Source: PALSA-505 sp036502085 (lineage in GTDB: Bacteria; Actinomycetota; Actinomycetes; Streptosporangiales; Streptosporangiaceae). From it: a stretch of DNA of 64,000 nt. The translations under genes were made by a program, and so were the position numbers. Shown here piece after piece: positions 34,881 through 47,305 of the stretch. Under the pieces are notes generated by a model. That model ran no database searches and had not been told where the DNA came from. It saw only the letters and a list, made by a program, of their open reading frames with translations. The stretch lies in assembly GCA_036502085.1 (NCBI GenBank), contig DASXZD010000026.1, positions 1 through 64,000 on the forward strand, given 5' to 3'. Position 1 is the first letter of the stretch, and every line of letters begins with the position of its first letter.

Positions 34881-36089
34881 TCACATGACCCCCTCGGGGT
34901 GGCAGTCGAGGCGCCAGGGGAGCCTGACGTCGGCCATCCGCCGCCAGGCGTGCGGACTGAATCTGCTGCGAACGCGGGCCGGGCGGGCGGCGCCCTCCAG
35001 GCCGTCTGGGCCGGCCCGGTCCGCTGGCAGAAGATGAGACCTGCCGCCGCCCGGCGCGTCCCGCGACGGCCGGGCGGAGCTTGTCCGCTGCACCATGCGC
35101 AGCGGCAGTTGCTGGCGCAGCGGCCGGACCTTGGCCCCGCGCAGCAGGGCGCACAGCCGCCTGGCGGCCTCGGCTCCGCTGTGCTCCAGCGGCTGGTGCA
35201 CGGTGCTGAGGTTGAGCAGCGCGGTGGACTCGATGTCGTCGAAGCCCACCACCGACAGCCGGTCAGGCACCGGGAAGCCGCAGTGCTCCGCGGCGCTGAG
35301 CACGCCCATCGCCTGGGTGTCCGAGGCCGCGAACACCGCGGTCGGCGGATCGGGCAGCCGCAGCAGCTGGCGGGCCAGCTCGGCCGCCACGGCCGCGTCA
35401 TGCGGTCCGAGCCGGATCAGCGCGGGATCGAAGCCGATGTCTGCCCCGGCGAGTTCCTGCCGGTAGCCGCGCAGCCGGGATTTGGACGACATGAAGCCCA
35501 GGTACTGCCCGGGTGCCCGGGTCGCGGCGTCGCCGATGAATCCGATCCGCCGATGGCCCAGGCTCAGCAGGTGCGCGGTGGCCAGCCGTCCGCCCGCCAC
35601 GTCGTCGATGAGCGTCTGCGGTACTCCGGCGGCGACCGCATCGACGGTCACGATGGGGACAGAGCCGCGTCTGAAGGCCGCGAGCCAGTCACGGCTCAGC
35701 CGGATCGACACGATGATCACGCCATCGGCCCGGTGCCGGGCGGTCAGCGCGGCCAGATGATGGTCGCGCTGCTCCGGCGTGTCGACGTTGCAGACAATCG
35801 TGTCGTAGCCCTGCTCGTCCAGCACCGCGAGCGCCCCCGCCAGCCGGGCCACGGCAGACGGCCGGGTCAAGTGCGGAATCAGGATCGCCACGGTGCGCGG
35901 CGTGCCGCGGGACAGCGCCGCGCCGAGATGGCTCGGCCGGTAGCCGAGCCGCTCGATGACGTCGAGGACCTTGCGGCGGGTCGGTTCGCTGACGTTCACG
36001 CCCCCGTTCACCACCCGTGAGACGGTGCCTATCCCGACCCCAGCGGCCGTGGCTACATCCGCCATCGTCGGCCGGGTCGCAGTGCGCAC
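34881..36089 (-). CDS. LacI-family repressor of the lpqY-sugABC operon, with C-terminal extension
   Basis: 402 aa from GTG 36089, which has GAGGAG six bases upstream (ATG 36095 touches that site). The N-terminal HTH is TMADVATAAGVGIGTVSRVVNG with hinge RRKVLDVIERLGYRPS. A periplasmic-binding-like sensor domain follows to about residue 340 (VVGFDDIESTALLNLSTVHQPLE, RLCALL). The usual end is near LRMVQRTSS; about 60 further residues are Arg/Pro-rich and look like read-through of former spacer. An operator-like palindrome lies 28 bp upstream. It probably senses trehalose or a derivative, by analogy with operon-linked LacI regulators. Confidence 0.85.
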   Translation of the reverse strand: MRTATRPTMADVATAAGVGIGTVSRVVNGGVNVSEPTRRKVLDVIERLGYRPSHLGAALSRGTPRTVAILIPHLTRPSAVARLAGALAVLDEQGYDTIVCNVDTPEQRDHHLAALTARHRADGVIIVSIRLSRDWLAAFRRGSVPIVTVDAVAAGVPQTLIDDVAGGRLATAHLLSLGHRRIGFIGDAATRAPGQYLGFMSSKSRLRGYRQELAGADIGFDPALIRLGPHDAAVAAELARQLLRLPDPPTAVFAASDTQAMGVLSAAEHCGFPVPDRLSVVGFDDIESTALLNLSTVHQPLEHSGAEAARRLCALLRGAKVRPLRQQLPLRMVQRTSSARPSRDAPGGGRSHLLPADRAGPDGLEGAARPARVRSRFSPHAWRRMADVRLPWRLDCHPEGVM

Positions 36090-36116
36090 AAGCATCTCCT
36101 CGAGCGGAGTCCCCCC

Positions 36117-36134
36117 ATTGGAAGCGATTCCAAT
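36117..36134. promoter_or_regulatory. LacI-type operator upstream of lacI-lpqY-sugABC
   Basis: ATTGGAAGCGATTCCAAT is an 18-bp palindrome with one mismatched pair around a central CG, the hallmark of LacI/GalR-family sites. It sits between the lacI start and its likely promoter region. No similar site is visible in the 34-bp lacI-lpqY gap, so control of the importer is inferred to act here. Confidence 0.8.
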
Positions 36135-36393
36135 CTGGGTTGGCCCATTTTTACTCCGCACCAAGATTTCGTCAAGGATTGACACCCTGAGACTCTGGTT
36201 CACCATCTGTCACGTCCGGTCACCGGCGCTCGCGCTTGCCCTTGACGTTCTCCCCGCTGTCAGGGCGCTAACCCCCATACTCATGCGACCTGGACAAAGC
36301 CTGCAGATGGCCGGCCGAGGGTCACGGTCCAGATCGTCAGGGAGCGGCCGGGCGAAGCCGCGAACGGAGCTATGCGGGTGCCGGGAGGGTGCG

Positions 36394-36446
36394 GGAATTA
36401 CTGTCGCCCCTCAAGCGTTCTCAAACTTGAGCGCAACACGCTCAAC
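36394..36446 (+). promoter_or_regulatory. dnaK promoter region with HAIR-type HspR site
   Basis: CTTGAGC-N7-GCTCAAC (36426-36446) differs by one base from a perfect inverted repeat and matches the HAIR consensus CTTGAGT-N7-ACTCAAG bound by HspR. Further half-sites follow: CTTGAG at 36455-36460 and GCTCAAC at 36493-36499 and 36509-36515. Upstream, GGAAT (36394-36398) and GTT (36416-36418) are spaced 17 bases apart, close to a SigR/SigH-type promoter. The remaining bases of 36135-36393 show no gene. Confidence 0.78.
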
Positions 36447-36528
36447 TCATTTGACTTGAGGTGAGCAGGCATGGCAACGTTGCGCCGACAACGCTCAACT
36501 TATCCGACGCTCAACGTAGGGATTGCTC

Positions 36529-38396
<1,868 letters not shown>

Positions 38397-38397
<1 letters not shown>

Positions 38398-39143
38398 TGA
38401 GTTCCGCGGAAGAGAACCACGAGGGACCGGTGATCCGCGACCGCAGGCGGATCGACCCGGCCACCGGGCAGGTCAGGGAGCCTGACCGGACCAGTTCTGA
38501 TCGGGCCGGCACCGACCGTGCCGCCGCTGGCCAGCCGTACGCTGGCGGGCGGCGGGCGGCGGGCGGCCAAGGCGGCCAGTCCGCGGGCACGCAGGGGCCG
38601 CCTGCGGCGGACACCGCGGACGGTGCCGCTGCCGCGGACCAGCTGGCGGAGCTGACGGCCGACCTGCAGCGGCTGCAGGCCGAGTACTCCAACTACCGCA
38701 AGCGGGTGGAGCGGGACAGGACAGCCGTGCGTGAGCAGGCACTCGCCAGCGTGCTGGCGGAGCTGCTCCCGACGCTGGACGATATCGGCCGCGCCAGGGA
38801 TCACGGCGAGCTGTCCGGCGGCTTCAAGTCCGTGGCGGAGTCGGTCGAGTCGGCCGTGACCAAGCTCGGCCTGGTCAGCTACGGGGAGAAGGGCGAGCCC
38901 TTCGACCCGATGGTGCACGAGGCCCTGATGCACTCTTATTCAAATGATGTGGCCGAGCCCACCTGCGTGCAGGTGCTCCAGCCCGGTTACAAGATTGGCG
39001 ACCGGATCCTGCGACCGGCTCGGGTCGCGGTCGCCGAGCCCAGCGGCGATGAGCCCGGCGGCGATGAGCCTGCGGCAGGAGATGACGCGCCGCAGGCACG
39101 GGGCGGCGCTTCGTCCCAGGGCGCATCCGCCGACAGCAGCTGA
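38397..39143 (+). CDS. grpE: nucleotide exchange factor GrpE
   Basis: 248 aa. The first ~80 residues are a disordered Gly/Ala/Arg-rich arm. A long coiled coil follows (ELTADLQRLQAEYSNYRKRVERDR) and then the beta-wing domain with PFDPMVHEALM and VLQPGYKIGDRILRPARV. It releases ADP from DnaK. The start ATG shares one base with the dnaK stop (TGATG), indicating coupled translation. The C-terminal tail repeats GDEP and is acidic, longer than in E. coli. Confidence 0.96.
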
Positions 39144-39163
39144 CAGCAGACGAGGAGGGACTA

Positions 39164-40330
39164 GTGAGCACCAAGGACTTCCTCGAGAAGGACTACTACA
39201 AGATCCTCGGCGTCTCCAAGACCGCATCCGCCGATGAGATCAAGAAGTCTTATCGCAAGCTGGCGCGGAAGTATCACCCGGACGCGAACAAGGGTGACAG
39301 CTCGGCTGAGGAGCGGTTCAAGGAGATCTCCGAGGCGCACAACGTGCTGTCCGACGAGAAGCGGCGCAAGGAGTACGACGACGCGCGCTCGCTGTTCGGC
39401 AGCGGCGGCCTGCGGATGCCCGGCAGCGGCGGATCCGGCGGCGGGTACAACTTCGACCTGGGCGACCTGTTCGGCAACAGCGGCACCGGCAACAGCGGCA
39501 CCGGCGGCCGGCTCGGCGACCTGCTCGGCGGCATGTTCGGCGGCCGGACAGGCACCCAGGCCCGGCCGCGGCGCGGCGCCGACATCGAGACCGAGACCAC
39601 GCTGTCGTTCGTCGATGCCATCGACGGTTCGACGGTCGCGCTGCGGCTGGCCGGTGAGGGCCCCTGCTCGACCTGCCGGGGCACCGGCGCCAAGGCCGGC
39701 ACGGTCCCGCGGGTCTGCCCGACCTGTGAGGGCACCGGGCAAGCCAGCAGGAACCTGGGCGGGTTCGCGCTTTCCGAGCCGTGCCGCAGCTGCCGGGGCC
39801 GCGGCATGGTGGTCGACGACCCGTGCCCGACCTGTTCCGGCAGCGGCCGGGCGATGAGCACCAGGACGATCCAGGCGCGTATCCCGGCCGGCGTGGCCGA
39901 CGGGCAGCGGATCAAGCTCAAGGGCAAGGGAGCGCCGGGCGAGCGCGGCGGGCCGGCCGGCGACCTGTACGTCCGGGTGCACGTGACACCGCACCCCGAC
40001 TTCGGGCGGTCGGCCGACAACCTCACGGTCAGCGTGCCGGTGACCTTCCCCGAGGTGGCGCTCGGCGCGGAGATCAAGGTGCCGTCCTACCGCGGCATGC
40101 CGGTCACGGTCCGCATCCCGCCCGGCACCCCGAACGGCCGCACGTTCCGGGTCAGGGGCAAGGGAGTCCGCAGGAAGGACGGGACGTACGGCGACCTGCT
40201 CGTGACGGTCGACGTCATCGTCCCGCCGAGGATGGACGGCAAGGCGCGCGAAGCCCTGGAGTCGTTCCGCGAGGCGACGGCGGGCGAGGATCCGCGCAGC
40301 GAGCTGCTGGCCCGGACCAAGAGCGGATGA
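39164..40330 (+). CDS. dnaJ: type I Hsp40 co-chaperone DnaJ
   Basis: 388 aa. A J domain (about 10-75) has the HPD tripeptide in KYHPDANKG. A Gly-rich linker follows, then four zinc-binding CxxCxGxG repeats (CSTCRGTG, CPTCEGTG, CRSCRGRG, CPTCSGSG) and the C-terminal substrate domains (GQRIKLKGKG; RGMPVTVRIPPGT). It stimulates DnaK ATPase and delivers substrates. GTG 39164 has GAGGAGGGA upstream. It resembles DnaJ1 of streptomycetes, the HspR-controlled paralogue. Confidence 0.97.
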   Translation: MSTKDFLEKDYYKILGVSKTASADEIKKSYRKLARKYHPDANKGDSSAEERFKEISEAHNVLSDEKRRKEYDDARSLFGSGGLRMPGSGGSGGGYNFDLGDLFGNSGTGNSGTGGRLGDLLGGMFGGRTGTQARPRRGADIETETTLSFVDAIDGSTVALRLAGEGPCSTCRGTGAKAGTVPRVCPTCEGTGQASRNLGGFALSEPCRSCRGRGMVVDDPCPTCSGSGRAMSTRTIQARIPAGVADGQRIKLKGKGAPGERGGPAGDLYVRVHVTPHPDFGRSADNLTVSVPVTFPEVALGAEIKVPSYRGMPVTVRIPPGTPNGRTFRVRGKGVRRKDGTYGDLLVTVDVIVPPRMDGKAREALESFREATAGEDPRSELLARTKSG

Positions 40331-40443
40331 GATGACGACAAGCGGGCCGCCAGCAAGGGCACGGCCTGACGGGCAGCCCGTCAGGCAGCCCGCGGGGCGG
40401 CCCGCGGACCTGCCTGAGCGGTTACCCGAGAGGAGGAGATGAC

Positions 40444-40902
40444 ATGACGAGCCCCTTCGACCGCCTGTCCGATGACACGCCGGTCTACGTCATCTCCGTC
40501 GCGGCCCAGCTATCCGGGCTGCACCCGCAGACCCTGCGCGCCTACGACCGGCTCGGTCTGGTCTCACCCGGGCGCGCGGCCGGGCGGGGCCGCCGCTACT
40601 CGATGCGCGACATCCTCGTGCTGCGCGAGGTCCAGCGGCTGTCCCAGCAGGAAGGGGTGAACCTGTCCGGGATCAAGCGGATTCTCGAGCTGGTCACCGA
40701 GCTGGAGCAGGCGCGGCAGGCCGCCATCGAACTGCACGACGAGGTCGCGCGGCTGCGTGCGGAGCTTGAGTCCACCCGGGCTGTGGCGGCCCGGCTGGCC
40801 GAGCTCAGGCGGAGCCGCCCCGCCGGGGCGGATCTAGTGCCCGTCCGCCCCGCGCAGGTAAGCCTGTGGGCACCGCCACCGCCAGAAGATCAAGGAAACT
40901 AG
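40444..40902 (+). CDS. hspR: heat-shock repressor HspR (MerR family)
   Basis: 152 aa. The MerR-type winged helix reads YVISVAAQLSGLHPQTLRAYDRLGLVSPGRAAGRGRRYS, followed by a coiled-coil dimer helix (LELVTELEQARQAA...). HspR with DnaK as co-repressor binds HAIR sites and switches off this operon in unstressed cells. A strong GAGAGGAGGAG precedes ATG 40444. Its place between dnaJ and clpB puts the repressor within its own operon, giving negative feedback. Confidence 0.95.
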   Translation: MTSPFDRLSDDTPVYVISVAAQLSGLHPQTLRAYDRLGLVSPGRAAGRGRRYSMRDILVLREVQRLSQQEGVNLSGIKRILELVTELEQARQAAIELHDEVARLRAELESTRAVAARLAELRRSRPAGADLVPVRPAQVSLWAPPPPEDQGN

Positions 40903-40911
40903 CAGATAAGT

Positions 40912-43518
<2,607 letters not shown>

Positions 43519-43541
43519 CCGGTACCGCCGGCACCGGCAGT

Positions 43542-43571
43542 CCGGCACCGGCGGGGTTGGTCCGGTGCCGG
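43542..43571. terminator. bidirectional terminator-like hairpin, clpB / TPR gene
   Basis: CCGGCACCGG (43542-43551) and CCGGTGCCGG (43562-43571) are exact reverse complements around a ten-base loop, in the 76-bp gap between two convergent genes. There is no T-run, as is common for actinobacterial terminators. Related CCGGCA blocks flank it. Confidence 0.6.
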
Positions 43572-43594
43572 CCCGGTGCCCAATGCCGGCGGGG

Positions 43595-44236
43595 CTACAG
43601 CTCGTCGAGCAGCTTGTCGTAGCTGTCCTCGTCTAGCCCCAGGTCGTTGCGGATCCGGTAGCGGAGGCTGAGCAGCAGCCGCAACTCGGTCACGTCCGCT
43701 CCGGGCGGGATCTGCTGCGGCACGGCGGTCTCCGCCGCCTCGCCGGACTGACCGTTGCCCTGCGACGCTCCGGTGTGCTGGCCGGTGCGGGCATCGAGCG
43801 GCAGGCACAGCTCTACCCCGGTATTGGCCCAGTCGAGCGCGCCGATCAGGTCGGACTGCTCGACCAGCAACTCGGCGACCAGGTCGCACAGCCGCGGGTC
43901 CCGGCGTCCCTCGTCCTCAAGCTGCGTGATCAGCCCGCTCGCCTCGTCCGCCCGGCCGAGCTGGAAGAGGGCGCGGGCCAGCGAGACCCTGGCGTCGACG
44001 AACGTGCCGCCGCCATCGGCCAGCGCCTGCCGGAAGCCGGTCGCGGCCGCCGCCGGATCATCGGCGAGCAGCCACTGCTCGCCCGCCCGTAGGTAGGCCT
44101 CGGCCCGGGACATCTCACCGGTCGCAACGCTGGTCGCGGCGAGCTGATTCATCTGCTGCGCGGCGGCGCGGTGCTCACCGGTGCGCGCAGCACCGAACTC
44201 GATTGCGTCGAACTCTTCGCGGGACAGCTGTGCCAC
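43595..44236 (-). CDS. TPR-like helical protein of unknown function
   Basis: 213 aa from GTG 44236. TACTTT (44248-44243) ends six bases before it, suggesting a leaderless start; the frame itself extends to 44293. The first 130 residues are paired helices of tetratricopeptide type (AEAYLRAGEQWLLADDPAAAATGFRQAL; ARVSLARALFQLGRADEASGLITQL; LVEQSDLIGALDWANTGVEL). An acidic-Leu tail ends the protein. It lies directly downstream of the NYN gene in the same direction (79 bp), so they may act together. Role unknown; TPR proteins usually bind partners. Confidence 0.6.
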   Translation of the reverse strand: MAQLSREEFDAIEFGAARTGEHRAAAQQMNQLAATSVATGEMSRAEAYLRAGEQWLLADDPAAAATGFRQALADGGGTFVDARVSLARALFQLGRADEASGLITQLEDEGRRDPRLCDLVAELLVEQSDLIGALDWANTGVELCLPLDARTGQHTGASQGNGQSGEAAETAVPQQIPPGADVTELRLLLSLRYRIRNDLGLDEDSYDKLLDEL

Positions 44237-44315
44237 GGTGCGAAAGTACCCCTTCAGGTGCTTACTGATGTCTGGCCATGGTAAAGCCCTCACGAGCTAA
44301 ACCTAGGCGCGTTCG

Positions 44316-46118
44316 CTACCTGCGAGAATGTTCGAGCGCATCCCAGAACCCACGGCGCAGCGCGTGCCGCACCTCGTCGTGCAGCAGGGAATCGATCGGT
44401 AGCGCCGAACCCTGCAAAAGACGCGCCTCCAGATCCGATGGCATCCGCGGCTTCCTGGCCAGCACGGCCTCCAGCCAGAGCGCGGGTGCCTCGCGCGCAA
44501 CCGACTCACCGAACTCGAATCCTTCGGCGTGAGCGGCCTGGACCGCGTCGCCGAGCGACACCGTTACCGGAGATCCGGCCGGGCGACCGGGCAGCGCCGG
44601 GCTGTAGGGACCCTGCTGCGGGACGAGCCCTGTGCGCGACGCCGGGCCGGGGCCTCGGCTCTCGCCGGGCCGCCGTGCGGGCTGGGTCCGGGGGGCCTGC
44701 GGTGACCGGGACGGCAGTGGTGACCGCTGCGCGTGCGAGCCGTTCCCCTGCGGTCCGGGACCCTGGGATCCCTGACCGTGGGATCTCTGACCGTGGGATC
44801 CTGCGCCGTGAGATCCGATGCCCTGGGCGCCGGGGCTCTGGGCGCCGCGGCGGGCTGGCGGGCCGACCAGACCGGACGGGCCGGTGCTGAACTGGTCGGG
44901 CGGAGCCGACGGGAACGAGCCGGGCGGCCCGTCGGCGAAGGCGCCAGGCTGCGCGGGCTCGTACGGGCTCAGCGACGAGGAAGGACGCTGACCGGACGGG
45001 CCGGATGACGGCGGCCCGGTCAGGCTCTGCATCGGTCCTGACGTGCCCTGCGGGGCCGCCAGAGCCGACGGGCCGGAGTTGCGCGAACTCGCCGGCGGCA
45101 GCTGGGCCTGCGGAAGGTCCGGTGCGGCCGGTGCCGCCTGCTCGCCGCGGAACGACGACGCGGCAGGCGCCGAGTATAGCGGCGGCCCTGGCGGCGGTAC
45201 GGCGGGCCACGGCAACTGCGCCGACTGGCTTCCTGCTGCGTGCGCCCCGTGTGCCCCGGGGGTGCCATGGCCGCCGTGGGCGCCGGCCCCTGGGGCCTCG
45301 GCCGGGCCCGGGTCTGCGGTCAGGGCGGGCTCGGACTGCGGGGCCTGCGGCCGGGCAGTGTAATCGGCATGGTTCCCGTTGCTCGGCTGCAGCGGAGCCT
45401 CGTAGTCGGCGACCACCGGAGCCGTGTAGATCGCGGGCGGGGCAGGATACGACCCCGGCGAGCCGGCGAACAGCGCCTGATGGCTGCCGCTCGCGCTCTG
45501 GCTGGCACCGTGCCCGTTGCTGGACGGCTTGCCGCTGTAGGCGCTGGCCGTGTACTGCTCGCCGTACCTGGACGGCTCGGCGCCGACGACCAGCTCAACG
45601 TACGGGCGAAGCTGCGCGCCGTCGATCTCGACAATGTCGTCGCACTGCTGCCGCAGCGAGCGGGACATCGTCCAGTTGCCGTCCACCGAGATGTGCACGA
45701 TGATCACCCGGACGCCGAGATCCTGCACGTCTGCGATGACCTGCGACAGATCCTCCTCCGCGCTGACCAGCAGCACGTCGCTGATCGCGTGGTTCCTGGC
45801 CAGGGTGGTCAGATCCCGGTGGATCTCGGTCTCGACGCCCTCGCGCTTCCCCGGCCGCATCCGGCCGAGCCTCAGCTTGAGGCCGGCCAGGTCGGCGAGC
45901 GTGTCATGCTCCGGCGTCCGGCGCCCCTCGACGGTCGCCTCATACCAATAGCAGCGCAACAGCGGCAGGCCGGTACGATCGGCCGCGAGGTCGGCGAAGA
46001 ACTGCAGCAGCGCGGAATAGTCCCAGCTGACGGATTCCCTGCGGCTGGTCCCGTGCACAGCCATCGCGCCGTCGGCCAGTACGTAGCCTGCGTCTACGAA
46101 CAACGCGCAGCGGTCCAC
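44316..46118 (-). CDS. NYN-domain (PIN-like) putative ribonuclease with long disordered linker
   Basis: 600 aa. The N-terminal NYN/LabA-like domain (about 1-180) has catalytic-type acids in FVDAGYVLAD, GVETEIHRDLTTLA and LLVSAEEDLSQVI. Residues about 190-520 are Ser/Pro/Gly/Gln-rich and disordered. The last 75 residues form a helical module (VSLGDAVQAAHAEGFEFGESVA...ALRRGFWDAL) that might bind RNA or protein. NYN proteins are metal-dependent RNases in RNA processing or decay. GTG 46118 follows GGAAGGA. The gene is divergent from the epimerase and upstream of the TPR-like gene. The substrate is unknown. Confidence 0.75.
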   Translation of the reverse strand: MDRCALFVDAGYVLADGAMAVHGTSRRESVSWDYSALLQFFADLAADRTGLPLLRCYWYEATVEGRRTPEHDTLADLAGLKLRLGRMRPGKREGVETEIHRDLTTLARNHAISDVLLVSAEEDLSQVIADVQDLGVRVIIVHISVDGNWTMSRSLRQQCDDIVEIDGAQLRPYVELVVGAEPSRYGEQYTASAYSGKPSSNGHGASQSASGSHQALFAGSPGSYPAPPAIYTAPVVADYEAPLQPSNGNHADYTARPQAPQSEPALTADPGPAEAPGAGAHGGHGTPGAHGAHAAGSQSAQLPWPAVPPPGPPLYSAPAASSFRGEQAAPAAPDLPQAQLPPASSRNSGPSALAAPQGTSGPMQSLTGPPSSGPSGQRPSSSLSPYEPAQPGAFADGPPGSFPSAPPDQFSTGPSGLVGPPARRGAQSPGAQGIGSHGAGSHGQRSHGQGSQGPGPQGNGSHAQRSPLPSRSPQAPRTQPARRPGESRGPGPASRTGLVPQQGPYSPALPGRPAGSPVTVSLGDAVQAAHAEGFEFGESVAREAPALWLEAVLARKPRMPSDLEARLLQGSALPIDSLLHDEVRHALRRGFWDALEHSRR

Positions 46119-46277
46119 CCGACACCGTCCTTCCTCGACGCGAGACTCATCCAGTGCCCAGCTTGCCCGCCTCGCCAGGCATACCGCAGCCTGCGAGGGC
46201 TCATCACAGCGTATTCAAGTCCGCTCATGGCGTAAGCCGTTCCGTGAATTCGGCGAGGATCGGCAGAATGTCGCATC

Positions 46278-47297
46278 ATGCGGATTCTCGTGCTCGGCGG
46301 CACTAGGTTCATGGGGCGCGCCCTCGTAGATCAGGCGGTTTCGCGCGGTCACGACGTGACGACCTTCACTCGGGGACAGCACGGGGAGCCCCGTCCCGGA
46401 GCCGAGGCGCTGCACGGCGACCGCACCAGGCCGGCCGACCTGCGCCCGCTGGCCGACCGGGACTGGGACGCCGTGATCGACACCTCGGTGCTGGCCCCGG
46501 CGCACGTAGCCGCGTCCGCCCGGCTGCTGGCCGGCTGCGCCGCCCAGTACATCTACCTGTCGAGCCTGGCGGTGTACCCCGCCCGGCCGGCCGAGCCTGT
46601 GACCGAGGAATCAGCGACCTATCCCTGTGCGGCGGACGCCGCCGGCGACGAGGAGTCTCTCGGTTACGGGCCGCTCAAAGCGGGTTCCGAACGGTCCGTG
46701 GCCGACGCTTTCGCAGCACGGCATCTTATTGTCCGGCCTGGCCTCATCGCGGGGCCGCACGACGACGCGGGCTGGCTGCCCTGGTGGCTGGGCCGGTTCG
46801 CGGCCGGCGGCCGGATGCTGGCACCGGGCCAGCCGGGCCAGCCCGTCTGGCTGACCGACGCCCGCGACCTTGCGGCCTGGATCCTGGGCAGCATCCGCCG
46901 CAAGATCACCGGTACGGTCAACGTGCCGGGTCCGCGCGGACGGACGTTCGGCGACCTGCTGGGAGTGTGCGGCAAGGTGGCCGGCGCGCACGGCAGTGCC
47001 GCGGCCGAATTGATCTGGGTGCCGGACGACGTCCTGCGTGCGGCCGGGGTGGCGGCCGGCGCCGGGCTGCCGATGTGGGGGCCCGGCGTCACGGCGGACG
47101 GCGACTGGGAGGCCTCGGGCGAGCGCGCCAGGCTGACCGGCATGCGGTACCGGCCGCTGCTCGACACCGTCCAGGACACCTGGGGATGGCTGTCCGGTGA
47201 AGCTGCCGCCCATGGCACGCGGGTGGCCGATGTCGCGCGACGGGCCGGATTCGGCCTAGACCGGGAACGGGAACAGAGGATCCTGGCCAGCCTGTGA
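46278..47297 (+). CDS. NAD-dependent epimerase/reductase (extended SDR)
   Basis: 339 aa. The Rossmann fold begins MRILVLGGTRFMGRALVD (GGxxFxG). The strand-4 segment is YIYLSSLAVYP, and the expected Tyr-x3-Lys is GYGPLKAGSE. It then has typical extended-SDR elements (RPGLIAGPHD, PVWLTDARDLAAWIL). The closest general type is the sugar epimerase or mycofactocin-like SDR reductase, but the substrate is not evident. ATG 46278 gives a normal N-terminus. It is convergent with the sigma-fusion gene, whose stop lies nine bases away. Confidence 0.78.
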   Translation: MRILVLGGTRFMGRALVDQAVSRGHDVTTFTRGQHGEPRPGAEALHGDRTRPADLRPLADRDWDAVIDTSVLAPAHVAASARLLAGCAAQYIYLSSLAVYPARPAEPVTEESATYPCAADAAGDEESLGYGPLKAGSERSVADAFAARHLIVRPGLIAGPHDDAGWLPWWLGRFAAGGRMLAPGQPGQPVWLTDARDLAAWILGSIRRKITGTVNVPGPRGRTFGDLLGVCGKVAGAHGSAAAELIWVPDDVLRAAGVAAGAGLPMWGPGVTADGDWEASGERARLTGMRYRPLLDTVQDTWGWLSGEAAAHGTRVADVARRAGFGLDREREQRILASL

Positions 47298-47305
47298 GCC
47301 GCCGC

